Origin: Heliocidaris tuberculata | Lineage: Eukaryota; Echinodermata; Echinoidea; Camarodonta; Echinometridae | Assembly: GCA_025618425.1 (NCBI GenBank) | Contig: CM046838.1 | Span: 7,091,655-7,155,654 of the forward strand | Length of the DNA stretch: 64,000 bases | Direction: 5' to 3' | In this document: positions 1 to 11,898 of the stretch, piece by piece | How positions within the stretch are numbered: the first letter of the stretch is position 1 | How the letters are laid out: each line of letters opens with the position of its first letter | The notes under the pieces: model-generated | Databases searched by the model: none | The model's input: the letters and a program-made list of their open reading frames with translations, nothing else | What the model was told of the DNA's origin: nothing | Made by a program: the position numbers and the translations under genes

Positions 1-1259
1 TACAGTACATGTACTTGTTCATGAAAATATTTCAAATTTTTTATGAATGTTAGGCATGCTACTATAAAATTTCATCTCATACAAATTGCTCTGAAAATCA
101 CATTAATCTTGTAGATCATACTCCGCAGTAGACATATCCATCATGAAATGGGGCAGAATAATATTGCTTCATTATCCATCATGAAATGGGGCAGAATAAT
201 ATTGCTTCATTATCCTTCATAAGAAAACAGACCAAAAATGTGTGCATAATGTGGCCTCATTTTACATCGACTTTTTTCTGCACAATCTGATCAGCTAGGC
301 AAGCTCAACCTGATCAAGGCTGAATGGGGCTTTTAATCATTCAGATTTTACTCAATTTTGTACTTTATACATACATGTATCACATTCGATTTAATGATTT
401 TTATAACACAGAAAATAGTCCCATATGCACACATTTGAGGTGTCATAGCAAAAAAAAAAGGGACAAATTTGGGAAAGGGAAGGGCAATTTCAAGGGCATC
501 TTACAAATTTGGGTAGAGTCCGGTAGAAGCTAAACTGCTACAGGTCAATTGGGACCTGTATTTTCCAGAAAACAGTTATATTAGTGGTATCTTGTGGAAT
601 CATACAAATGTACAAATGTACATGTACACAACATCTCAAAATATGATTTTTTAGGAAAAAATGCTCCAAAAAATTATGCAAATCTAGATTTCCATGTACT
701 AAAAATTCAATAAAAAATAAATCTATAGGTCAAACAAGCTGAATAAAGTTTCTATAGGAGCTGGATCTATCATGGAAACTATACAAGACAAAAACAAACT
801 GGCGTCAACTCCATTTCAAAATGGCGTTTTTCGCAGTGATGTATACATGTACATGTATCTTGCAAGCTCCTCTACCATTTGCCCTGTACTAAAAAAAAAT
901 CATATATTTCCATTTTCTCCAAAGAAAATATTTTATCATACAAGCATCCTAGATGTAATCATTGCAAATAAGTCTCTACATACATATGTACAACCTACAT
1001 GTACATGTATATGAAATTTTCTGTACAGAGCAAAGGAGAGAGGAGCTAATGTAGCAAGATATGTACGTCACAAAGTTGCCACTTTGTGTTTGATTGATTA
1101 CAACTTCAAAATTTAAAAAAAGTTTCTTATTTCTTCACGGATCTTGCTCAAACTTTCAGTAATCTGTTTCTTTAATTTTTCTGCTTTCATCCAACCCAAA
1201 TAAATACCAAAACTTAAAAAAAATAACTAAAAAAGTTATGTAAAACACAATCTACTTAC
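1..1259 (-). other. RIC1 intron 2 (partial), no exon seen
   Basis: This stretch lies downstream of RIC1 exon 2 on the minus strand. No segment continues the RIC1 beta-propeller in frame between plausible splice sites, so exon 3 probably lies left of the window. It is AT-rich and holds a 40-bp direct duplication near 140-210 (the ATCCATCATGAAATGGGGCA unit occurs twice) and short TACATG arrays. Confidence 0.6.
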
Positions 1260-1367
1260 AGCCACTGCAATGACACTTGAGTCTGGTTTCCATTCTGCCT
1301 CACAGTTTGTTCCCAGGACCACCACTGAGTCATCTGAACGCCGATAGCTCACAATCAGTACACATGG
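1260..1367 (-). CDS. RIC1: RIC1 exon 2 (N-terminal beta-propeller)
   Basis: This 108-nt exon has phase 0 at both ends. The acceptor is TTCTTCCCGCAG and the donor GTAAGT. It encodes 36 residues beginning PCVLIVSYRR and ending AEWKPDSSVIAVA. This matches the second blade segment of RIC1 proteins, where 'VLIV.Y' is followed by 'AEW.PDS..IAV'. It joins exon 1 (ending HLWQCK) without a frame change. RIC1 pairs with RGP1 as a Rab6 guanine-nucleotide exchange factor in endosome-to-Golgi transport. The remaining exons are outside the window. Confidence 0.88.
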
Positions 1368-4300
1368 CTGCGGGAAGAAATAAAAAAATGTGTTACTTCT
1401 ATACCACACATCAGCATGACAAGGACAGGTAAAGAAATGGATAAAACCACATCAAATTTTGAAATCATAAAACTTCACGAAAACATAGGCCTTTGGCACA
1501 TACAGTATGTAATAGTAGTAGCACATAAATGTAGGCTTACAAATTATACTCTTTTAAATCAGACAGTGATAATCAAAAGACATTTCTTCTTTCCTTTTTG
1601 GGGGGAGGGGCTAAGTACATGTTTACTCAGACTTCATGTATTGATTTTACATGTATGTAAATGTAGTTGCCTGATTATACACTATATTTGTCCTGTCATC
1701 TTGGGCAACAGCTACATGTAATGTTGAGCTCTCAGTTGTGAATATTTCACACAGACCTTCATGAATACACATTGTAAACATTTAGCATGTACACACAGTG
1801 ACAGTGAAAATTGATCTTGATAAATGATACACATACAGACATTTAACTGACAGAAAATTGCAAAAACTTGTATCCAAAATGCATGGCCACTAAGAAAAAG
1901 CACTTAGCAGTTTTAACTGCCAATTTAAAGATAAAGTTGCGTTCTGGTCATGCAAAATTGTGAAAGAAACTGTCTCAAGGCAATTGGGAGAGGTTGATCA
2001 CGTCTACATACGAATTGGTGTTTACTGTAAGGTTTTGGAATCATCAAAATATCAAGAAATTGACCCAATTTAGCTGAAAAGCACATGCACTTCACACAGA
2101 AATAGGTCTATATACACATGTGGCGTGAATGTTCGGCCTGAACACTTCAGTTATTTCTTGTCATATTTTGAATATAAGGACATTTGAGGAGCAATCCTTT
2201 CCAGAGGACATTTCTGCTATGATGTTCTGTCAAACTGACATGAAAAGAATGAGAAAGCTCACAAATAATTTTTCACCTTTCCCAGAACTCAAACTTCTCT
2301 TTAAAATACCCTTAGGCTTCTGTAAACACATTACGATAAAAGCCTAAAAGCATGAGAATGCGGGGCAAGATTCAATGAACTACTGAACTGACTGAAATTG
2401 GGAATTCATTAGTCATAAACCTGTAGGCAAGGATCTTTCCCTCAGGAAACATTTGGTTTCAGCCCAAGTGCGCATAATAAATGCAGGCTGAGTATGATGT
2501 TCAAATTCATGCAGTACACTGTACATTACAGTGTAGTATACTGCACAGTACATATACATACATGTAGTACATGTACACATATTTCCAATATATGTATTTT
2601 TTACAAACAATGTACTGTACAGTGTTCATGTACCTTTACATATTGGCCCTAATGTACATGTACTAGATGTTGCATAATTAAATCTTTACAAATATATTTT
2701 TAACATTTAATTTCCACACCACTGACCCCTACTCCCCCTCAAGCACTTGCACTATACATTTTATACATATTACCCTACATGTACATGTACATTGTACAAC
2801 ACATGCATATGATTATGCATGACATAACATTACCATAAAATTTCAACCCCTCATTTGAAAAATCGGAAGAAAATATTTTTCACAGCACATTTTACGTACA
2901 TGTAATGCAGTTTATTTAATGTAAACTGTATTATATGTACTGTACATGTACATACATGTACAACCCTCCCGCTTTTGGCAGGAGTCTCATGCTACTGCGC
3001 TCATTCTCCCGCCAAGCGTGTAAACCTCCCGCCAAACGTGTACAAGAGTTTTTGTTTTTGTTTTTTTGGCTAGTCAGGTGAAAAAAAGGAAATTTCTCGC
3101 CAACACCCCTCCCCCCCCGAGCGATTTTTGGAAGGCTGGCGAAGAAAAAAAAAAAATCTTGTCACCAACCCCCCCAAAAAAAAACAAAAAAAAACTGATG
3201 TACTTGTAATCTACAAGACTTTTGAAACTGAATGGCATCTCTCTTATTCATACATGTACATGTAGGAACCTTACAAGTGCATGTGCAGTCTTTTCTGTAC
3301 GACAGTCACACAAGGATTTGGGAGTGAGTCATGTCTGTGTTGTGACGTGATTTTCTGTTTATGTCAGGAAAGTATACTAGTGATTCAGTCATTTGAGTTT
3401 TAATTAAGAGGTGACACATTAAAATCCTTTACACAAGTCATTTGTGGAAATGATGCTAAAGGACAGCTTATTGCTACATGTACAAGTACAGCATTCTTTG
3501 ACTACACTTTTACACTCTTAAGCCCAGAACAATAGATTTGGTCCACTAATCCCATTGTTCTGGGTTGAATAGTGTTAAAGTGTAGTCAATGAATGCTGAC
3601 TGGTACTGTACATGTACATGTACATGTATTTTGACCACCCCCCCCCCCCCCAAAAAAAAATGACAATTAACATGCAAACACTTACCGGTAGTTTTCATCT
3701 AGAAGGCAGGATATTTGAACATACATGTACATATGCAAATTTCATACTGGCACAAGACTACATGTACATGTACATGTACAGTAATTAAACAGCTTGCTCA
3801 ATATCAAGCAAAAATTTGAAGAAATAACTAGCAATTTGCAGAGAAAAAATCTTTCAAGAACCTAGAGTCTGGCTAGAGATATGCACTTTGTTTCTATGTT
3901 TAAAATGTCAGTCATGGATTATTTTAAGAAGTTTTGAAACACTAAAGGACATTTATAACAATATTAGGAAAATAATCAATCAACCTACAATAGGATTTTG
4001 CTTAAAGATAGATGATGGTAAGAATGGCTAGTATCTGCCTACAGATCTACATAAAATATAGGACTCTTTTTAGCATGAGCTATAAATTGAAAATTTCATG
4101 GATGGGTTTTGTCTTTGTCTACTGCTTTTGCCTCTTTGACTATTGTCTCTTTATTCATCTAAGTCTAATTCTCCATCTAGAATTTTATTGGCCTGCTTAA
4201 CTATTCTTCAGTTCCTCTGTCTGGCTGTCTGGCATTGTTGTACCACATACATGTACATGTAGACGTGACAGAGCACTCAAATGTGATTTCACTTTCTTTA

Positions 4301-4574
4301 ACTGACCTGTAAAACATACTCATTATGACTCATTATCGTTCTGTCATCACAATGTACAATTTTATTCCTTTCAAAGGGAAATTCTACCTTATAGCAAATT
4401 GCACTGGAGGAAAGCAGATATAATGGAGAAACACGTTATTAGTGAAAAGTCTGAATGAAAATGAATCAAAAATAAGTGAGTAATATTTCTCTTTCGATTT
4501 GAAATTAAAAGGAATTTCTAATGTTCTAGTGATGAAAGGTTGGAGAACTCTATCATTTGGTCTAACACACAAAA

Positions 4575-5808
4575 TGATACAAAAATAAATTGAACAAGTG
4601 AATGAGTAAATTACGTAATGCGTAATAAATGTCCCCGCCGGAAGTGCAGATCTGTGGAAATTAACTAGCCTGAACCTTAAAACTTCAGTGAAAAACTTTA
4701 GTGAATAAAATAATAATGTTACTGCATGCAAAAGAAGAGAATACCAACAATGCATGTATACAACTGAAATATAAAACATGAAAACATTATGAACCTTCAG
4801 CCATTTTGAATAAATTTGCATAAATCTGCATGAATAATGAATTTCAAAATTCTGTGTAGAAGTTTGGAAGCCCCCACCCAGCCCTGTCAGATAAACCAAT
4901 CAGAATAAAAATCCGATGTGCAATAGAGGAGAAGTAGCATTTTTTGTCAATTTTGAATAAATTTGCATAAATTTGCATAATTAATGAATTTCAAAATTCT
5001 GTGTAGAAGTTTGGAAGCCCCCACCCAGCCCTATCAGATAAAACAATCGGAATCAAAATCCGATGTGAAATAGAGGAGAAGTAGCATTTTTCGTCAATTT
5101 TGAATAAATTTGCATAAATTTGCATAATTAATGAATTTCAAAATTCTGTGTAGAAGTTTGGAAGCCTCCACCCAGCCCTATCAGATAAAACAATCGGAAT
5201 CAAAATCCGATGTGAAATAGAGGAGAAGTAGCATTTTTCGTCAATTTTGAATAAATTTGCATAAATTTGCATAATTAATGAATTTCAAAATTCTGTGTAG
5301 AAGTTTGGAAGCCCCCACCCAGCCCTATCAGATAAAACAATCGGAATCAAAATCCGATTTGAAATAGAGGAGAAGTAGCATTTTTCGTCCATTTTGAATA
5401 AATTTGCATAAATTTGCATAATTATTGAATTTCAAAATTCTGTGTAGAAGTTTGGAAGCCCCCACCCAGCCCTATCAGATAAAACAATCGGAATCAAAAT
5501 CCAATGTGAAATAGAGGAGAAGTAGCATTTTTCGTCGATTTTGAATAAACTTGCATAAATTTGCATAATTAATGAATTTCAAAATTCTGTGTAGAAGTTT
5601 GGAAGCCCCCACCCAGCCCTATCAGATAAAACAATCGGAATCAAAATCGGCCAAGAAATGACGGAGAAGTAGCATTTTCTAACATTTGAGCACACACGGA
5701 CAGACGGACGGACGGACGGACGGACACACACACACACACACGCACACACACGCACACACGTACGGAGCCCGTTTCATAGTCCCCTCGCGAACTTCGTTCG
5801 GCGGGGAC
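4575..5808 (-). mobile_element. Pearl/Helentron-like tandem-core element, copy P1 (RIC1 intron 1)
   Basis: Read on the minus strand, the element opens at 5808 with GTCCCCGCCGAACGAAGTTC, whose GTCCCC pairs with a nearby GGGGAC to form a terminal hairpin. An (ACGG)n microsatellite follows, then about six units of a 148-bp repeat (one occurrence each near 4.87, 5.02, 5.17, 5.32, 5.47 and 5.61 kb). A unique tail ends CCGGCGGGGAC at 4631, followed by a short ACGCATTACGT-type palindrome. A microsatellite, a tandem core and hairpin ends fit non-autonomous pearl/HINE elements known from molluscs and other invertebrates. The class is inferred; no helicase gene is present. Confidence 0.75.
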
Positions 5809-8800
5809 AAAAATGAAATAAAATATATATAGCTGAATAGGAACTCTCCTTAAATGACAGAAAGTAAATGCAACAGCCGAGTAATGGTTGCTGGAGCTAA
5901 GGCCGGGGTAACTATTTCCAACTTAGGGTAATGTCAGTGTATTAAATGGGACATGACATCCAACCCTCACTCTTTTTTTTTTTATATATTTTTTTTTTGT
6001 ACTTAATCCATCAGAAATGTTTGAGCTGTAAATGGAAAATGTGACAGATAAGACATCACTTTGTGAAATAACTTTCTTCATTCCAGCATGTACATGTAAG
6101 CTGTAAAAATGAACTTTCCACATACCAAGGAGCAAGACTGTAAATTTATTCCAAGGCATACATACAATTCATTGTTAAAGGTCATGTAAAGTTTTGGTAA
6201 GCCCTCAAAAACTGTTTGTCAGATTTCTTCAATTTTTGTTGATAAATAGCAAGATACTAGCAATACTAAGACACTGTGAAGATTTCGCCTCCTAAAGTTT
6301 AATATTAAACAAATAAGAGGCAAAAACTAATTTATGTGCCGGGACAGGCACGTGAAATCCCAACAAAGGTAGCATGTGCTATACACGTTGTAAACACACG
6401 TGTAAAACCAATGATGAGTAGCTACATGTACATGTACACACAGTGCACACACGCTGTCTCTATGCGAAGCCCCAAGATTGCTGTCTGGGGAGCCGTCAGG
6501 GTGGAAGGGTCGTAGCATTATGGCAGTGATCAAGCATTCCTTACAGATATTTACACTGAAATTCACCAGAAATCATAGATGGAATACCAAATGATCTCTT
6601 ACAGACATCTTTTGATACAAAGAGAACAACATGAGACTATGTTTAACATGTTTCTTTCCAATTTCCTTTTTGTTACCAATACTGTACAGTACATGAGCTT
6701 TAAAGTGATTGATTAACTTTGTGAAAAATTGCAAAATCAGCTCAAATGCCAGTGAATTGTGTGCAGTCCTCTAACTACATATATAATTAAGGATATGTGA
6801 AAGTATGAGAGAAAATGGAACCCGTTTACTATCCTAAAAAAGACAAAATCGCTATCAATCGCTAGCGCAAGTCGCTCGGCTTCTTCGCTGCGCTGCAGTC
6901 ACAAAAACCAAGCACCAGCGCTTGGCGATTTCAGAGCGGGTTTCCAGCCCGTACGGTATTCTGTGATAGAGCGAGGTATGCCAACCGTAAGAGTTCTTTA
7001 GGGTTCGGTGGTACTCTATCCCGACATCAATGTTCAATCGTAAATATCTTGATATATAAACGACCGATCAGCTTATAAAACTTAGGCGATTCCTGTCTGA
7101 GCTAAAGGTTTGCAATTATGATTACAGCATTAGCTGGAACAGTGATTTTTTTTTTTCAATCCTGGGCAAAGTTAATCAATGCCTTTAAAGTACACAAGTA
7201 CTTTTACCCTGAATAACGTGAGAGATCGGTCAAAATCTATCTGACTTTTGATCTTCTTCATACTCAAGACTTCTCATCTGTCTTAATTTTTTACTAAATG
7301 AAATTTGTAAAATTCCCCTTATCGGTAATCCTATTAAACAAGATTTGACTATTAAACAATGACAGCGTATTTTTAAAATAGAATTTACCATATTTTACAA
7401 TAAAAAAAATCTAATTTATGTGTCCAAAAAGGCCATTTCAGGTCAAAATATCAAAAAATCAAAAAATGTTCCATACAGTTCAAATAATTGGTATGATCAT
7501 GTGTCATAAGCCTGCCCCCCCCCCCAAAAAAAAGGGGGGGGGGGGTTGCTTTTTATTACACTTTTACATGTAGGTTTCACACTGAATTACATTGCAATTC
7601 TTGATTTTTTTTCCTTCAAAATCATAAAAGATATTCAAAGCTTGTTATCCTTTCGAAGCTCTATTATAATGCCATCTGCATGTACATGTACAGGTTCACT
7701 GTACATGTACTACAGGGTACAATTTTTGGAAGACAAAGTCAATAAGAAAACTCAGATTAAAAAAAAAAAATGTTTATAATTTCATCAAAACTTGTCAATG
7801 TATGATAACATGCTCTACTTTCCTGTCTTATGCTTGAAATATTGTTTAGATAAGCAGGACTTGTCTGAAATTGAAACACTAGTACAGGGCTGTAATTTCA
7901 GTTCAAAAGTGGTACTGCATGCACAAAGTCAACATGAGAGTAAAGATTTTGAGCAATTTGGGGAAACTGTTAATATTTTTGGTCAAAACTTGGCATATGA
8001 CTACAAATTTTGTAATAAATTAAAGCTATTATTCTCCACTTTATTGTTGTATGATTAAAAAGTAAGGTTGACTATAGATGCAATATTATATGATGTAATC
8101 ATGTAACCCTTGGTTTTCAATGAAGCAGAAAAATCAGACCTACATGTACAGATCAAAAAAAGTTTGAGGAAAATCAGACAACTAATAAGTTTGTATGAAT
8201 TTTTTTAGTGGCATGATAAACTGCATATAGGGAAAACAATGAAGATCACAACATTCAGACAAATTGGCAACTCAGTCATGAGTTTGTGACATCACTGGGT
8301 CGCAACTCACCAATTGTTTGGTTTATATTCATAAAACAAATTTTTAATTTTTGTTCTTGAGAATATGATTTCCTCATGACTTTTTTTGTTTTTACATGTG
8401 TACACTAATACTTGTAGAGTAAATAATTTTCTGTAGAATGCATGAAAATATGATTTTTTTTTTTCAAATACAATACATGTATGCATAAAAAATGAGTGAC
8501 TAAGAAAATGTAATATTTTGAAAACAATCTCAATAACATATGAACACTCATTGTGTCAAACCTGTCATTCTAAAAATGCTTTTGCTGCCAAGTGTCATTA
8601 ATTATTCATGATGATGTTGCCACAGTTGCCTGAATAAGATGTTGTGGAATATGTCATGCACAATGGGTATTATACATGTACTGTTCTGAATAAATTACTG
8701 ATACTAGGTCAAACAGTGAAAATCAGATTTTTGTCAATTTTAAAAAGAAGCTGGAAAGAAAACAAAAAATATTACTCCTCCGAGTAGATGAAACGTTGAC

Positions 8801-9382
8801 ATATAAATTAACGAAATTTCATCTCCAGATTACATGACCTTCAAGGTAAAATTCACGGTTAAAGCAAAGATCAAGAGGTCATTGAACTTAACGTTATTCG
8901 GACATGGAAAATGATGGCATATTTAGACAGCTTGTGTAATTACCTAGTTCTAAATATGTCAATATCAATAAAATTGACCCAGTACAGAGATATGGACATT
9001 TCAAAACTGAAAAAAAAAAAGTGTCCATTTTTGGCCAATACATGCCTGTGGAATGTGTGCCATAGCGCGAAAACAGTTTGACCGAAGGGGCAGAAACTGA
9101 AAATTTCAGCTTAGGAAGAGTTGATTACCTGATATACCAAATTTGGGCCAATTTGAAGGGGGTCGGGTATCTACTGCCCAGTGATCTGACATGGAATGAC
9201 CCCATAATGAAAACAATAAGATAACAAAAATATCAAATATTGAGGGAAATTTCTCCCTAAGTGATCAATTTCTTTTGAGCAGTAGTGTAAAGTTTGTATT
9301 TTCACCAAAAGTAGACATTTTCAATAGACTTTGGGGTGATGTGCCCTATACAAGAAAAGATTATTCGGCAGTTGTTGTCAAA

Positions 9383-9560
9383 AACAAAACATGCAACGAA
9401 CATAAACTTTTCATCTATACTATAGCGATATATATCCATGCAAAAACCAAGTCAAAATACTGAAAAAAAATAATGAAAAAAGATCTTATTTCAGTAATTT
9501 TATGAACATCAAGCCTCGAAACGCTGACTTTCATGAAAAAATCCCAAACTACATGTTAAG
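9383..9560 (+). repeat. Diverged dispersed repeat, first copy
   Basis: About 180 bp (ACATGCAACGAACATAAAC ... AAGCCTCGAAACGCTGACTT) recurs with substitutions at about 14031-14200 in the same orientation. Neither copy has an open frame or clear termini. Confidence 0.6.
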
Positions 9561-9589
9561 CTAAGGTCACAACCCCAAAAATTAGCCTG

Positions 9590-10090
9590 CTCAGCAGCCG
9601 GGTGGCGACCTTTTAGCCAATTTCGCCAAGGCACCGAGTGGCAGCCACCCGGGCACCGCTGGTTTTTAGGGCATCACTCGGTCGCTGCTGAAGTTTTTGC
9701 GCAGAGTTAAAGTTCTGGCAGCGCCTGCCCTCTTTTCACTCGCCCCCCAAAAATACGCTTGCTGCCTGGGCAGTGGGCAGTTGCTGTCCAAGCACCGATC
9801 TAATCACGCGGTCGCCGTCGAGCAATTTAGGAAAAAAATCGAAGCCGCTTGATCAAAGGCTGCCGAGCGGTCGCCGGTGGGAGACTGCCCAGGAATCGGT
9901 GGGTCATCAGTCGGTCACTGCCCAGACGCTGCGCAAAGAAGCTCTCCCAATTTCGCCCAGTTTTGACCCAAAATTGACCGGCGAAGGACGGGGAATCGGT
10001 GGTTGGTGCCCGGGCACCGACCTAATCGAGCGGTGGCCGTCGAGAGATTTAGGTAAAAAATTGAAGCCGCTAGATCAAAGGCTGTGAGTG
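9590..10090 (+). repeat. GC-rich patch with ~230-bp imperfect tandem duplication
   Basis: This is a sharp GC-rich island inside an AT-rich intron. A 70-bp block around 9795-9850 (GCGGTCGCCGTCGAG...GATCAAAGGCTG) recurs diverged at about 10020-10082. 'CGGTCGC' and 'CACCCGGGCACCG'-type words repeat throughout. A 104-codon open frame (9773-10087) crosses it but resembles nothing I know and is probably incidental. Its origin is unknown. Confidence 0.5.
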
Positions 10091-10454
10091 CCGTGATGCA
10101 CAGATACTGGGAATTGCATTAGCCCGTTTTTACTACAGTACATTTCTTGGTCGCTGCGAACGCTGAATGCAAGCTCTGTGCATCTGCGCTGTGATCTGGC
10201 AAAACAACAAACTTCGGCACGCTCAAAGTGCCAACGATCTCCGGAGGAAGGATACAAGAGAGAGAGGTTATGCAAGCTCCACGTATCTGCGCTGTGATCT
10301 GGCAAAACGACGTATCTTACCCAGGGACGCAAATGTTTGGGCAAAACAATGTAAGTCAACACAGAGTCTAACTCAGTTAGATCTAAATCCACGATGTTTT
10401 GCCAAATTATTGGGATAAGGACAATTTTTCACTCTTGTACAAATCGTGTGTGAA

Positions 10455-10890
10455 GTCCCCACCTTAAGAAACATATACATGCTTTGGAAAATGTCCAAAG
10501 AAGAGCAACTAGATTAGTCCCAGAGTTAAAGGCACTGCCTTATGCACAAAGATTGGGGCAGTTGAATATCCCTACCTTAGCTTAAAGGAGGGCTTGAGGG
10601 GATATGATTGAAACATAGAACTACAAGATTTTTAATAAATACGATTGTGATGTAACACCAAATCTTGTATTACAATCCAGAGATCAGACAAGAGGACATA
10701 GTAAAAAATGGTTTATTCCTAGGACCAAAACTCAGAGATACACAATTTCTCTTTATGTACGAATATGTAAACTATGGAGTAATCTTCACGACACCATTAC
10801 TGCCCTGAGTGTGCACAGTTTTGAAGTAGCTTTGGATAGGTGCTGGAAAAATAAGCCCATCAAGTATGATTATTAATCGCCTGCACCAGG
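10455..10890 (+). pseudogene. Non-LTR retrotransposon reverse transcriptase C-terminus, decayed
   Basis: Translation gives ALENVQRRATRLVPELKALP, then YAQRLGQLNIPTLA. This is the conserved C-terminal stretch of CR1/Jockey-type reverse transcriptases (LEKVQRRATKL.PEL...Y..RL..L..PTL..RR.RGDMI). Stops and frame changes follow (R/RGDMIET, then R-S-D-K-R-T-stop). No 5' part is present, as expected for a 5'-truncated LINE copy. A relative lies on the minus strand at 38.3-39.85 kb, split by an insertion. The sequence near 10577-10600 here preserves that uninterrupted site. Confidence 0.75.
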
Positions 10891-11492
10891 AAATGATCTA
10901 CATGTAGACCAAAAATTCTCTCGTTCGTTAGCCTCTCATTTTGGTAGGTTCGGCTTTTCACTTAGGGACAGAAACGGGCCTATCACTCTGCTGTGCAAAC
11001 TTACTGATTGCCGACAAACAGTCGGCATGTAGTTGGAAGAATCTGTATATTTTTATTTGTTTATATATATTTTTGTAAATTTAATAGATTAGACCTAGGC
11101 TCTACTATTCAAGGAATCGTTTCATTTTACCAATTTGACTGAATAATCCATTTAAAGCTCCTTTTTCAGGTAATTCAGGGTCCAAGGCACTACACTTATG
11201 TGAGGTTATTGGAGATAACCTCTGTATTCCAAGGTATTCTCTGTTTGAAAATCTTGCAACCGTATTCAAACTGTTATTAGTGTGTGAGTCAATGTGTATT
11301 TGGTTTGCACAGCAGATTGAAGGGCCCGCTTCTGTTCTGTCTCTAAGTGAAGAGCCGAGTCAGCCGACCCTACCAAAATAAGAGGCTAACGAATGAGAGA
11401 CAGAATTTTCGGTCTAGAAACGATCCAGCCATCTTGAAAAGGAAGAAGAACTTGGAACTGATAGTCAGAGGCATAGTGCCTGCGTTCAACCA

Positions 11493-11826
11493 GGGTCCGG
11501 GCTAACTCGGCACTGGGGTGAACTCGGCCTTGCCGGAAAATCACGGCCAAGTGAGTCCAGAGAGTCGAATTGATCGCAAATACTTGTGTTGAATTTCGCA
11601 TTAATAACACATTTCAAAAAACTTAAATAGATCTAGATCTACAAAATTATTTGATATCAATGTGTAAAATGATCATCAAAGTCAAAGAAGTAATGGTGAA
11701 AATTTCAAGGAGTAAAATTATACAAAACATGAAATTTAAGGCTGAAAAACAGTACGGTACGTAGCGGGGACTTCAAGTCTTGAAACATAATCACCGCCCA
11801 GTGCCGAGTTTAAATAGCCCGACCCC
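11493..11826 (+). mobile_element. 330-bp non-autonomous TIR element
   Basis: The ends are inverted: CCGGGCTAACTCGGCACTGG on the left and CCCAGTGCCGAG...AGCCCGACCCC on the right. The interior is AT-rich and non-coding. A second copy is split between 39981-40082 and 43262-43497. The target duplication is unclear and the superfamily is not assigned. Confidence 0.7.
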
Positions 11827-11898
11827 GTATCTTCCCTACATGTACACAGTCAGGTATTCCCTAACACTACAGGTATCAAAACGGGAATAGGTCTAACC

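Noticed and set aside
4384..4899. 171-codon open frame, with similar frames at 56278-56565 and 61191-61592
   Set aside because: It is the same frame read through three near-identical copies of the pearl-like element. P2 has a one-base loss that shifts it, and the product resembles no protein. Openness reflects copy identity, not selection.
6855..7037. GC-richer segment with stem-like sequence, considered as an snRNA or tRNA
   Set aside because: No A/B boxes, Sm site or known snRNA/5S motifs could be identified.
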